Shown here: piece after piece, positions 18,158-25,786 of the stretch
Layout: every line of letters starts with the position of its first letter
Position numbering within the stretch: the stretch's first letter is position 1
Assembly: GCA_937943625.1 (NCBI GenBank)
Contig: CALEAD010000067.1
Coordinates: 1-64,000 of the forward strand
Reading direction: 5' to 3'
Length of the DNA stretch: 64,000 nucleotides
Source of the DNA: an uncultured Anaerolineae bacterium
Lineage (GTDB): Bacteria > Chloroflexota > Anaerolineae > Promineifilales > Promineifilaceae
Program-made: the position numbers and the translations under genes
The notes under the pieces: generated by a model
The model's input: only the letters and a program-made list of their open reading frames with translations
Told to the model about the DNA's origin: nothing
Database searches by the model: none

Positions 18158-18186
18158 CCCTGCGAGGTCAAACCGACCTCGTAGGG
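18158..18186 (+). other. Hairpin between crtI and crtO
   Basis: CCCT-G-CGAGGT (18158-18168) pairs with ACCTCG-T-AGGG (18176-18186) around loop CAAACCG, with one mismatch. No T-run follows, so it is not a terminator. It ends just before the ribosome binding site of the next gene and could affect mRNA processing or initiation there. Confidence 0.4.
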
Positions 18187-18200
18187 ACAGGTGAGTGTTT

Positions 18201-19826
18201 ATGGCCGATTACGACGTCATTATTGTTGGCGCTGGGCATAATGCTCTGGTTGCCGGCGGTTACCTGGCAAAGGCTGGCTACCGCGTGTTGCTACTGGAAC
18301 GGCGGCACAAGGTGGGTGGCGCCGTGGTGACAGAAGAGATTGTGCCCGGCTTCCAGTTTGACCTGGGTGGTTCGGCGCACATTCTCATCAACCACACGCC
18401 TATTGTGGCTTACCTGGAGCTAACGCGCTATGGCCTGGCGTATTTGGACCTGGACCCGCTTTTTTTTGCTCCTTTTCCAGACGGTAGCCACTTCTTTATC
18501 TGGAAAAGCCTGGAAAAGACGCTGGAGAGCATTGCCGCAATTTCGCCGCAAGATGCGGACAATTACCGCGCTTTTGTGTCGGAATGGGGGCCAGTAGCGG
18601 AGGGGATGGTTGCCGCGTTTAACCATGCTCCTTCGCCGTTGAACATGGGGCGCTACCTGGTGTGGCCGGCATATCGGCCCGACGGCCGTTTCCTGGATCG
18701 CGTCACCCAGGCGCTGCGGGGGTATGGCCAGGTGCTGCGCGAAACGTTTGTGGATGAGCACGTGCGCGCGCTGATCGGCTGGATGGCGGCACAATCTGGC
18801 CCACCGCCAACAGAGCCGATGTCTGGCCCCTTTGCCCTGTGGCATCCGATGTATCACGTCAGCGGCATGAAACGGCCGCGCGGCGGTTCTGGCATGTTGA
18901 CGCAGGCGCTGGCGCGCATGATTAGCGCGCATGGCGGCGAAATTCGCACCGGCGTGCCGGTAAGCCGCATTCTGGTGCAGCAGGGACGCGCGGTCGGGGT
19001 GGAAACGGCCGTTGGCGAACGCCTGACTGCGCATAATATCCTCTCCGGGGCGCACATTCACACGACCATGCGCATGTTGGATGGTGCCTCACCCACACGC
19101 GCGCAGCGGCTGGTGGCCAAAGCGCGCGTAGGTAACGGGTTTGGCATGATTGTCCGCCGTGCTGTAGATGCCTTACCCAACTACACGGCGCTGCCCACCG
19201 CCGCCGACGGGACGCCCGGCCCGCAGCACATCGCCATGCAGTTCATTTGCCCCAGCATGGCCTACCTGGAGCGCGCCTATGGCGATTTCTTGCGCGGTGA
19301 ACCCTCGCGCGAACCGGCGCTCATCAGCATGACCTGGTCGGCGGCTGACCCCACCCTGGCTCCACCTGGTAAGCACCTCATGTTCGTCTGGGGGCAGTAT
19401 TATCCCTACGAGCTGGCCTCTGGCGCTAACCGGGACGACGTTGGCGACGCCATTGCCGACCAGATGCTGGCCACGCTGGCGCAATATGCGCCGGATGCCA
19501 GCGAAATTGTGATTGATCGCCTGATTGAGACGCCCCTTTACCTGGAACGGGAGCTGGGGCTGCTGCGCGGCAACGTCATGCACCTGGAAATGTCCATTGA
19601 CCAGATGTTTTCTTTTCGTCCGGCACTGACCATGAGCAACTATCGCGGCCCTGTAAAGAACCTTTATCTGACGGGAGCGAGCACGCACCCTGGAGGGGGC
19701 ATCATGGGCGCGGCCGGTCGCAATGCGGCTGGGGTAATGCTGCACGACCTGTCGCGGCAGCGGCTGTGGCGCAAGGCGCGTAGCCTGGTAAGCGGCAGAG
19801 CAAAATGTGCCACGGAGGCGACATGA
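18201..19826 (+). CDS. crtO: CrtO-type carotenoid ketolase
   Basis: A 541-residue FAD-dependent protein of the phytoene-dehydrogenase-like COG1233 group. The fold VIIVGAGHNALVAGGYLA is at 6-23 and the C-terminal LYLTGASTHPGGGIMG near 488-503. The middle (WKSLEKTLESIAAISPQDAD; APSPLNMGRYL) resembles CrtO, which adds the 4-keto group to a beta ring, more than it resembles CrtI. An Asn-Gly usually seen after GAGH is Asn-Ala here. ATG 18201 is 6 bp after AGGTGA. The stop overlaps the cyclase start by 4 bp. A different oxidation on the carotenoid cannot be excluded. Confidence 0.75.
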   Translation: MADYDVIIVGAGHNALVAGGYLAKAGYRVLLLERRHKVGGAVVTEEIVPGFQFDLGGSAHILINHTPIVAYLELTRYGLAYLDLDPLFFAPFPDGSHFFIWKSLEKTLESIAAISPQDADNYRAFVSEWGPVAEGMVAAFNHAPSPLNMGRYLVWPAYRPDGRFLDRVTQALRGYGQVLRETFVDEHVRALIGWMAAQSGPPPTEPMSGPFALWHPMYHVSGMKRPRGGSGMLTQALARMISAHGGEIRTGVPVSRILVQQGRAVGVETAVGERLTAHNILSGAHIHTTMRMLDGASPTRAQRLVAKARVGNGFGMIVRRAVDALPNYTALPTAADGTPGPQHIAMQFICPSMAYLERAYGDFLRGEPSREPALISMTWSAADPTLAPPGKHLMFVWGQYYPYELASGANRDDVGDAIADQMLATLAQYAPDASEIVIDRLIETPLYLERELGLLRGNVMHLEMSIDQMFSFRPALTMSNYRGPVKNLYLTGASTHPGGGIMGAAGRNAAGVMLHDLSRQRLWRKARSLVSGRAKCATEAT

Positions 19827-20644
19827 CCTATTTTGGCTTTCTGGCATTGTTTGTAGGTGTGCCTATTTTGCTGTTATTGGGCCTGACATGGTGGGATGCG
19901 CACAACGGCCGTTGCCAGCCTGCCCGCTTCCAAAATTATGCCCTCTGGCGCGTGCTGGCGCTGCACGTGCTGCTGGCGCTGCTTTACACGACACCCTGGG
20001 ACAATTACCTGGTGGCAACGCGCGTCTGGTGGTATGACCCGGCGCTGGTAACGGGCATTACCCTGGCGTACGTGCCTGTTGAAGAGTATACCTTTTTCAT
20101 CTTGCAGCCTATTCTCAGCGGATTGTGGCTCTTTTTTTGGATGCGGCGACAACGGCCGTTGCCGGCAACCGGGTGGGAGAATGGGGCGCTGCGGCGTGGC
20201 GCAACGGCCGTATGTGCCGTGCTCTTTGTCGCCATGCTCATCATTCTCATTGTCGGCTGGCAGCCCGGCAACTACTTGGCGCTGGTGCTAAGCTGGGTGC
20301 TACTGCCAATGATGGCGCAATTCGCCTTTGGCGCAGATATTTTGTGGCGGCAGCGGCGCTTGCTGGCGCTGGCCATTATTCCTGTCACCCTCTTTTTATC
20401 CCTGGCAGATGCCCTGGCTATCAGTTCTGGCACGTGGACGATTAATCCGGCAAAATCGTTACAATGGTACCTGGGTGGTGTTCTGCCCATCGAAGAATTT
20501 TTATTCTTCTTGCTGACGAGTATGATGCTGGTGTTTGGCATGGTGCTGGCGCTGGCAGAAGAGAGCCGCGCACGGCTGTTTTCGATGCTCAGCCGCCTAC
20601 CGTCGTTGCAGCCACGCCGCTTGCTGGAAAATGAGTTGAATTAA
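19823..20644 (+). CDS. crtYcd: Fused CrtYc-CrtYd-type lycopene cyclase
   Basis: A 273-residue membrane protein with about seven hydrophobic segments and two copies of the lycopene-cyclase domain. The first has PWDNY at 58-62, PVEE at 85-88 and FF at 91-92. The second has LSLADALA at 192-199, PIEE at 222-225 and FF at 228-229. Actinobacterial CrtYc and CrtYd are separate subunits; the archaeal and fungal type is fused, as here. It should form beta rings on lycopene. Together with CruF and CrtD, which act on an open end, it probably cyclises one end only to gamma-carotene. ATG 19823 follows GGAGG and overlaps crtO (ATGA). Confidence 0.88.
   Translation: MTYFGFLALFVGVPILLLLGLTWWDAHNGRCQPARFQNYALWRVLALHVLLALLYTTPWDNYLVATRVWWYDPALVTGITLAYVPVEEYTFFILQPILSGLWLFFWMRRQRPLPATGWENGALRRGATAVCAVLFVAMLIILIVGWQPGNYLALVLSWVLLPMMAQFAFGADILWRQRRLLALAIIPVTLFLSLADALAISSGTWTINPAKSLQWYLGGVLPIEEFLFFLLTSMMLVFGMVLALAEESRARLFSMLSRLPSLQPRRLLENELN
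20151..20160. repeat. Type example of the AACGGCCGTT palindrome
   Basis: AACGGCCGTT at 20151-20160, inside crtYcd, is one of very many copies. Between 19.9 and 25.8 kb I counted 15 exact ACGGCCGT 8-mers (at 19915, 20152, 20205, 20877, 21252, 21299, 21893, 22281, 22504, about 23026, 23208, 24596, about 25005, 25422 and 25702). Base composition would predict fewer than one. Confidence 0.85.
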
Positions 20645-20654
20645 AGGAATAGTT

Positions 20655-21449
20655 ATGTTAACTGCAATTCGCCTGCGCTTTGAGCGTTTAGAAATTTTCA
20701 CCTTGCCCACGCTGCTGATTGGCGCCTGGATTGTCACGATGGTTGCCATTCCCATTGTGCGCTGGACGCTGGGGGATGAAGCAAAGCTGCCGTTTATCAA
20801 CGCAGGGGTGCTGCTCCAGGCGACGGCAGTGCTGGTCATTTTGTGGCAATCCTGGGGCTGGCGACGAACGCTGGCAACGGCCGTGACCGTTGCGCTCTTT
20901 ACGCTGGCGGTTGAAATTATGGGGTCTACTACAGGCTTTCCTTTTGGGCACTATGATTACACGCACCTGCTGCAACCGCAACTGCTGGGCGTACCGCTGC
21001 TCATTCCCATTGCCTGGCTGATGATGCTGCCGCCTGCCTGGGCGACGGTGGCCTTTTTGCTGCCGCAGCCTGGCATGGCGCAGGCGCAGCGCCGCAAGCG
21101 GTACGCTCTCTTTGTCGTGCTGAGTGCCCTGGCGCTGACGGTCTGGGATTTGCTGCTTGATCCGCAGATGGTGGCGTGGAATTTGTGGGCGTGGCAGGAG
21201 CCGGGCGGCTATTTTGGCATTCCCTGGCTCAACTTTTGGGGCTGGTTCATGACGGCCGTTATCGTCACGCTGCTGGTGCGCCCCCAGAATGTACCGGTAC
21301 GGCCGTTGCTGGTCATCTACACTATTACTTGGTTCCTGGAAGTGGTGGGTCTGGCCCTTTTCTGGGGCATGCCCGGCCCTGCCCTGGCTGGCGGCCTGGG
21401 CATGATGCTCTTTGTCTACATCGGCTGGCGCTACCGCACGCACAATTAA
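20655..21449 (+). CDS. cruF: Carotenoid 1',2'-hydratase, CruF family
   Basis: A 264-residue polytopic membrane protein of the CruF/DUF422 family, which adds water to the psi end of gamma-carotene or related chains to give a 1'-OH. Conserved blocks are EIMGSTTGFPFGHYDYT at 87-103, GVPLLIPIAWLMM at 112-124, WDLLLDPQM at 164-172 and GYFGIPWLNFWGWF at 185-198. AAGGA lies 7 bp before the ATG and the gap to the cyclase is only 10 bp. In Deinococcus and cyanobacteria this gene pairs with CruG or CrtD, both of which follow here. Confidence 0.88.
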   Translation: MLTAIRLRFERLEIFTLPTLLIGAWIVTMVAIPIVRWTLGDEAKLPFINAGVLLQATAVLVILWQSWGWRRTLATAVTVALFTLAVEIMGSTTGFPFGHYDYTHLLQPQLLGVPLLIPIAWLMMLPPAWATVAFLLPQPGMAQAQRRKRYALFVVLSALALTVWDLLLDPQMVAWNLWAWQEPGGYFGIPWLNFWGWFMTAVIVTLLVRPQNVPVRPLLVIYTITWFLEVVGLALFWGMPGPALAGGLGMMLFVYIGWRYRTHN

Positions 21450-21485
21450 CCATTCACCATTCACCATTCACAATTCATTACTCCC

Positions 21486-22070
21486 ATGCCTCTTCTCTGG
21501 ACCCTCCTCACCTTTCTCAGCGGCGCCCTGCCCATCTCTGTCTGGATCGGCCGTTACGCGCTGAAGAAAGACATCACCCAGTACGGCGATGGCAACCCTG
21601 GCGCCACCAACGTGCTGCGCGCGGGCGGCTCTGCCTGGTTTGCCCTGGCGCTGATGCTGGACATCAGCAAGGCAGCGGCGCCAGTAGGGCTAGCCTACTA
21701 TACCTTTGGCTGGCAAGATTGGCGCATCTTGCCCATCACGGTGGCGGCACCGCTGGGGCACACGCTTTCCCCCTTTCTCAACTGGCGGGGTGGCAAATCT
21801 ATTGCTGCTTCTCTGGGTGTATGGATTGGCGTGACGCTGTGGCAAATTCCCCTGGTGGCAGTTTTGTCGCTCTCGCTCATTGCGCTGCTGATACGGCCGT
21901 CTGGCTGGGCGGTGATGGGCGCGATGGGCGTTATTTTGTTGGCGCTGCTGTTCTGGCTGCGCGACCCACTGCTGGTGGGAGTGTGGCTGCTGCAACTGGC
22001 GCTGCTGATCTGGAACCACCGCGCCGACCTGGCGCAGCGGCCACAGCTAAAGCGCCGGAAAAGCGGTTAA
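21486..22070 (+). CDS. plsY: PlsY-like acyltransferase
   Basis: A 194-residue membrane protein with five to six helices and all three PlsY motifs: GDGNPGATN at 34-42, GHTLSPF with RGGKSIA at 91-107, and NHRADLAQR near 178-186. Family role: acyl-phosphate to glycerol-3-phosphate acyl transfer in phospholipid synthesis. Its place between cruF and cruG is odd for a housekeeping enzyme. Since relatives of this phylum make carotenoid-glucoside fatty esters, an acyl transfer to the carotenoid sugar is a tempting but unproven idea. There is no Shine-Dalgarno; the spacer is TTCACCATTCACCATTCAC-like. Confidence 0.85.
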   Translation: MPLLWTLLTFLSGALPISVWIGRYALKKDITQYGDGNPGATNVLRAGGSAWFALALMLDISKAAAPVGLAYYTFGWQDWRILPITVAAPLGHTLSPFLNWRGGKSIAASLGVWIGVTLWQIPLVAVLSLSLIALLIRPSGWAVMGAMGVILLALLFWLRDPLLVGVWLLQLALLIWNHRADLAQRPQLKRRKSG

Positions 22071-22078
22071 CCAAGAAA

Positions 22079-22205
22079 AGAGATTGGCCGATCGCAGACC
22101 GCTGATGGCAGACCACCCATCACGAGAAAAATTGCTGCCTGCGGTCTGCGGTCGGCGGTCAGTGATTGGCGGTCAAATTGCCAGGATCACTTGAACCATG
22201 CCGAG
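22079..22205 (-). repeat. Dispersed GACCGCn-heptad repeat, copy 3 (inverted)
   Basis: On the minus strand this reads CATGGTTCAAGTGATCCTGG, CAATTTGACCGCC, then a run of GACCGCn units and an opposing arm GGTCTGCCATCAGCGG. It fills the 160-bp gap between plsY and cruG and is the largest interruption of the carotenoid operon. It may form a long hairpin in the mRNA. Confidence 0.8.
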
Positions 22206-22229
22206 ATTTCAAAAGCGAAAATTATTCCT

Positions 22230-23357
22230 ATGCTCTTTCTTGCTGCGTTTGCCTCTTTTGCCCTGTTTATTTTGGGGGTTACGGCCGTTACCAACTTCCG
22301 CTTCTTTCCCCGCCTGACAGCGGCACAGCCAGCCGCCACCCCTTTCGTTTCCCTGCTCATTCCCGCACGCAATGAAGCGGCCGTCATTGGCCAGACGGTG
22401 ACAGCGCTGTTAGGGCAACAATACCCCCACTTTGAGGTCATCTTGCTCGACGATGGTTCAGAAGACGGCACGGCCACAATTGCCCGACAGGCTGCGCGGC
22501 AAGACGGCCGTTTTCACCTCATCCCAGGTCGCCCCTTGCCTGCCGGCTGGCTGGGCAAAAATTGGGCCTGCCACCAGTTGAGCCAGGCCGCCCAGGGGGA
22601 ACTGCTCATCTTTACCGACGCCGACGTGCAGTGGCAGCCCGGCGCGCTGGCGGCTTTAGTGGCACAATTTACCGGGCAATCACCCGCCTCGCTCCCCGCT
22701 TCTCCTGATTTACTCACCATCTGGCCCACGCAAACCACCGTCACCTGGGCAGAACGGCTGGTCGTGCCCGGCATGGCGCTGGCTATTCTGGCATATCTGC
22801 CTATTTTGCCCGTGCACTATGCTCCCTGGCCGATTTTTGCCGCTGCCAACGGGCAATGTATGGCCTTCCGGCGCGCAGCGTATGCAGCGGTGGGCGGGCA
22901 CGCGGCTGTGCGCGACCAGGTGGTAGAGGATGTGGCGCTGGCGCGGCGCATCAAGCAGGCCGGACTGCGCCTGCGCATGGTGGACGGCAACCGGCTGATT
23001 GGTTGCCGCATGTACGATGGCTGGACGGCCGTACGCGATGGCTTTGCCAAAAATATATTGGCCGGGCATGGCCACAGCGTGCCCTTTTTGTTGGTTTCTA
23101 CCCTGTTTCACTGGCTGGTTTTTCTCTTTCCCTGGGGCTGGCTGGCAGCTAAGGGGTCATTGTGGGCGTTAGCGTTGGTGCTGGCTGGCGTGGGGCTGCG
23201 TATGGCAACGGCCGTTTTCACCCACCAACGCCCCCTCGATGCCCTGCTCATGCCCATTTCCGTGCTGCTCTTCACGCGCATTGCTGCTCAATCCATCTGG
23301 TGGCACTATCGCGGCGGGCCAAAGTGGAAAGGAAGAACCGTGAAGCGTGAAGCATGA
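22230..23357 (+). CDS. cruG: Glycosyltransferase family 2, CruG-like
   Basis: A 375-residue membrane-bound GT-A glycosyltransferase. One N-terminal helix (2-20) is followed by the GT2 fold: SLLIPARNEAAV at 41-52, LLDDGSEDGT at 72-81, TDADVQW at 129-135 and a VVEDVALARRIKQAG acceptor block. Two or three C-terminal membrane segments follow. CruG proteins transfer sugar to the hydroxyl created by CruF, and that is the likely job here. I used ATG 22230; an upstream TTG at 22191 lies inside the repeat. There is no clear ribosome binding site, so expression may depend on read-through from plsY. Confidence 0.82.
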   Translation: MLFLAAFASFALFILGVTAVTNFRFFPRLTAAQPAATPFVSLLIPARNEAAVIGQTVTALLGQQYPHFEVILLDDGSEDGTATIARQAARQDGRFHLIPGRPLPAGWLGKNWACHQLSQAAQGELLIFTDADVQWQPGALAALVAQFTGQSPASLPASPDLLTIWPTQTTVTWAERLVVPGMALAILAYLPILPVHYAPWPIFAAANGQCMAFRRAAYAAVGGHAAVRDQVVEDVALARRIKQAGLRLRMVDGNRLIGCRMYDGWTAVRDGFAKNILAGHGHSVPFLLVSTLFHWLVFLFPWGWLAAKGSLWALALVLAGVGLRMATAVFTHQRPLDALLMPISVLLFTRIAAQSIWWHYRGGPKWKGRTVKREA

Positions 23358-23385
23358 ATCGCTAATCGCTAATCACTAACTTAAA

Positions 23386-24852
23386 ATGACCAAACCCATC
23401 CTCATCATTGGCGCCGGCATTGGCGGACTCAGCGCGGCCATTCATCTGGCCGCAGCCGGCCGGCGCGTGCTTGTCTATGAAAAGAACACCCAGGTAGGGG
23501 GCAAAATGGCGCAAATTGTCGCCGATGGCTTCCGCTGGGATACCGGCCCTTCGGTGATCACCATGCGCCACGTGCTGAAAGCGCTATTCCAGGCAGCGGG
23601 GCGCAGGCTGGAGGATTACCTGACACTGCTGCCGGTAGAGCCGCTAACGCGTTACTTTTACCCCGATGGCTTCGTGCTGGATGCCTCGCGGGACGTTGCG
23701 CGCATGGCGGCGCAAATTGCGCAACTGGATGAGCGCGACGTGGAAGGTTATCTGGCCTACCTGGCCTATGCAGCACGCATTCACCGCATTACCGGCCCGG
23801 TGTTTATCTACGATCAGCCGCCCACGCCGCGCAGCTTTTTGCGCGTGCCCCTGCCTGAATGGCTGCAAATTGACGGCACGCGCACCATGGCCCAGGCCAT
23901 CCAGGGCTTTGTGCATTCGCCCCATTTGCGCCAACTGCTCGGCCGTTTTGCCACCTACGTTGGCGCCAGTCCTTACCTGGCCCCGGCCACGCTCAATGTC
24001 ATTGCCCACGTAGAGCTAACCGGCGGCGTTTGGTATCCTCAGGGAGGCATTTACCAGATTGCCACCGCTCTGGAAAAGCTGGCGCGTGAGCTGGGCGTGG
24101 AAATCGTTACCGGTGTGGGCGTGCGGCGCATTATGACACGCCTGGGTGAAGTGATTGGCGTGGTTTTGACCGATGAGACGGTGGTGGAAACAGACGTTGT
24201 GCTGAGCAACCTGGACGTGACCACGACTTACCAGCAGCTTTTGCCCGGATCGGCCTATAAGCCGCCACTAGAACCGTCTTGCTCTGGCTTTATCATGCTG
24301 CTGGGCGTGCGCGGAGAGACGCCGCGCCTGGCGCACCACAACATCTTCTTTAGCCGCGACTATGTGGCGGAGTTTGACGCCATTTTCCGCCAGGGTCTGC
24401 CACCCGATGACCCGACCATTTACGCGGCGATTACGAGCAAGACAGACCCTGACCATGCGCCGCCTGGGCACGAAAACTGGTTTGTGCTGGTGAATGCGCC
24501 CGCTTTGCGCCCAGGCGGCTATGATTGGGCGGCCAAAGCCGCTCCTTACCGGGACCTGGTGCTGGCGCGGTTGGCCGAACATGGGGTGGACATTCACGGC
24601 CGTATTGTGGCAGAACGGCTGTGGACGCCGGAGGATTTGCAACGGCACACGGGGGCGTGGCGCGGCGCGCTCTATGGGCAATCGTCCAACAGCAAGCTGG
24701 CGGCATTCAAACGGCCGCATAACCGCGCCAGAGACGTGCGCGGGCTGTACTTTGCCGGGGGAACCACGCACCCCGGCGGCGGCGTGCCCATGGTGACGCT
24801 TTCTGGTAAAGTGGCGGCAGAACTGATTCTGCGCGATCATCCCAATCGTTAA
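23386..24852 (+). CDS. crtD: CrtD-like carotenoid desaturase
   Basis: A 488-residue FAD enzyme of the CrtI/CrtD/CrtP group. The fold ILIIGAGIGGLSAAIHLAAA is at 5-24, RWDTGPSVITM follows, and YFAGGTTHPGGGVPMV is near 455-470. It differs from the crtI paralogue in the region after TGPSVIT and is shorter by 22 residues. With cruF beside it, 3',4'-desaturation of the hydroxylated end (CrtD) is the best guess; a terminal-methyl oxygenase (CrtP/CruO-like) is the main alternative. The 28-bp spacer before it consists of AATCGCTAATCGCTAATC words and has no Shine-Dalgarno. Confidence 0.75.
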   Translation: MTKPILIIGAGIGGLSAAIHLAAAGRRVLVYEKNTQVGGKMAQIVADGFRWDTGPSVITMRHVLKALFQAAGRRLEDYLTLLPVEPLTRYFYPDGFVLDASRDVARMAAQIAQLDERDVEGYLAYLAYAARIHRITGPVFIYDQPPTPRSFLRVPLPEWLQIDGTRTMAQAIQGFVHSPHLRQLLGRFATYVGASPYLAPATLNVIAHVELTGGVWYPQGGIYQIATALEKLARELGVEIVTGVGVRRIMTRLGEVIGVVLTDETVVETDVVLSNLDVTTTYQQLLPGSAYKPPLEPSCSGFIMLLGVRGETPRLAHHNIFFSRDYVAEFDAIFRQGLPPDDPTIYAAITSKTDPDHAPPGHENWFVLVNAPALRPGGYDWAAKAAPYRDLVLARLAEHGVDIHGRIVAERLWTPEDLQRHTGAWRGALYGQSSNSKLAAFKRPHNRARDVRGLYFAGGTTHPGGGVPMVTLSGKVAAELILRDHPNR

Positions 24853-24879
24853 TCGTCAATTGTCAATCGTTAATCGTTA

Positions 24880-25761
24880 ATGTCTATGTTGAACTGGCAA
24901 GAACTTAATCTATTCACGGCTGAGGAGCATCAGCCTTTCATCTTGAACGGCGGACAGCCGGCAGCCTTGTTGCTGCATGGTTTTCCTGGCACACCGGCAG
25001 AGATACGGCCGTTGGCCGAAGTGCTGCACGCCGATGGTTGGACGACCCAGGGGCTGCTGCTGCCCGGCTTTGGCCCAGACATTGCCACTCTCTTTGAGCG
25101 GCGCTGGACGGAATGGGTAGACGCGGCAACGCAGGCGCTAAGTGACCTGGCGCGGCAGCATCAGCCGCTGCTGCTGGTGGGCTTTTCCATGGGCGGGGCG
25201 GTGGCGCTAAATGCGCTATCGAAGCTGGGCGCTATTCCGCCACACATGGGATTGGTGCTGCTGGCCCCTTTTTGGCAGTTGGGCACCTGGCAGCAGCGCG
25301 CCACCTTTGCCCTGCTGAAGCCGATCTTTCACGGCATCAAGCCGCTGAAGAAGGCCAACTTTGCCGACCCGGAGCTGCGGCAAGGAATTTTGAACGTGAT
25401 GCCGGAGCTAGACCTGGACGATACGGCCGTGCAGGAGATGCTGCGCGATTTCCGCGTGCCGGCGCGCGTGTTTGATAACCTGTTGGGCATTGGCAAGGGG
25501 GCGCGCCGCGCGGCGTCGCAAGCCGTGCTGCCTACGCTGGTGGTGCAGGGCACGGCCGATCCGCTGGTGAAGCGGGAACAGACGCGCAAACTGCTGCAAG
25601 CGCTCCCCGGCCCGCTGACTTACCGCGAGGTGGCAGGCAGGCACGATTTGCTTAATCCGCAGGCGGACAGTTGGGCGGTGGTGACGGAGGCGGTGGTGGG
25701 ATACGGCCGTTGGTGCAAAGCGCAGCGTGGCGAACTGGACCTTAGCCTGTCGCTGGTTTAA
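24880..25761 (+). CDS. Alpha/beta hydrolase, carboxylesterase-like
   Basis: A 293-residue alpha/beta-hydrolase. The oxyanion loop HGFPGTP is at 33-39, nucleophile S103 sits in GFSMGG (101-106), Asp lies in VQGTADPLV, and His in AGRHDLLN. It resembles Est30 and monoacylglycerol-lipase-like esterases. It is 27 bp from crtD and on the same strand, so it is probably co-transcribed. It might act on acyl esters of the carotenoid glycoside or on membrane lipids, but that is only context. ATG 24880 and ATG 24886 are both possible; neither has a good ribosome binding site. Confidence 0.82.
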   Translation: MSMLNWQELNLFTAEEHQPFILNGGQPAALLLHGFPGTPAEIRPLAEVLHADGWTTQGLLLPGFGPDIATLFERRWTEWVDAATQALSDLARQHQPLLLVGFSMGGAVALNALSKLGAIPPHMGLVLLAPFWQLGTWQQRATFALLKPIFHGIKPLKKANFADPELRQGILNVMPELDLDDTAVQEMLRDFRVPARVFDNLLGIGKGARRAASQAVLPTLVVQGTADPLVKREQTRKLLQALPGPLTYREVAGRHDLLNPQADSWAVVTEAVVGYGRWCKAQRGELDLSLSLV

Positions 25762-25786
25762 CCTTGATTAAGGAGAACACGCTCTC

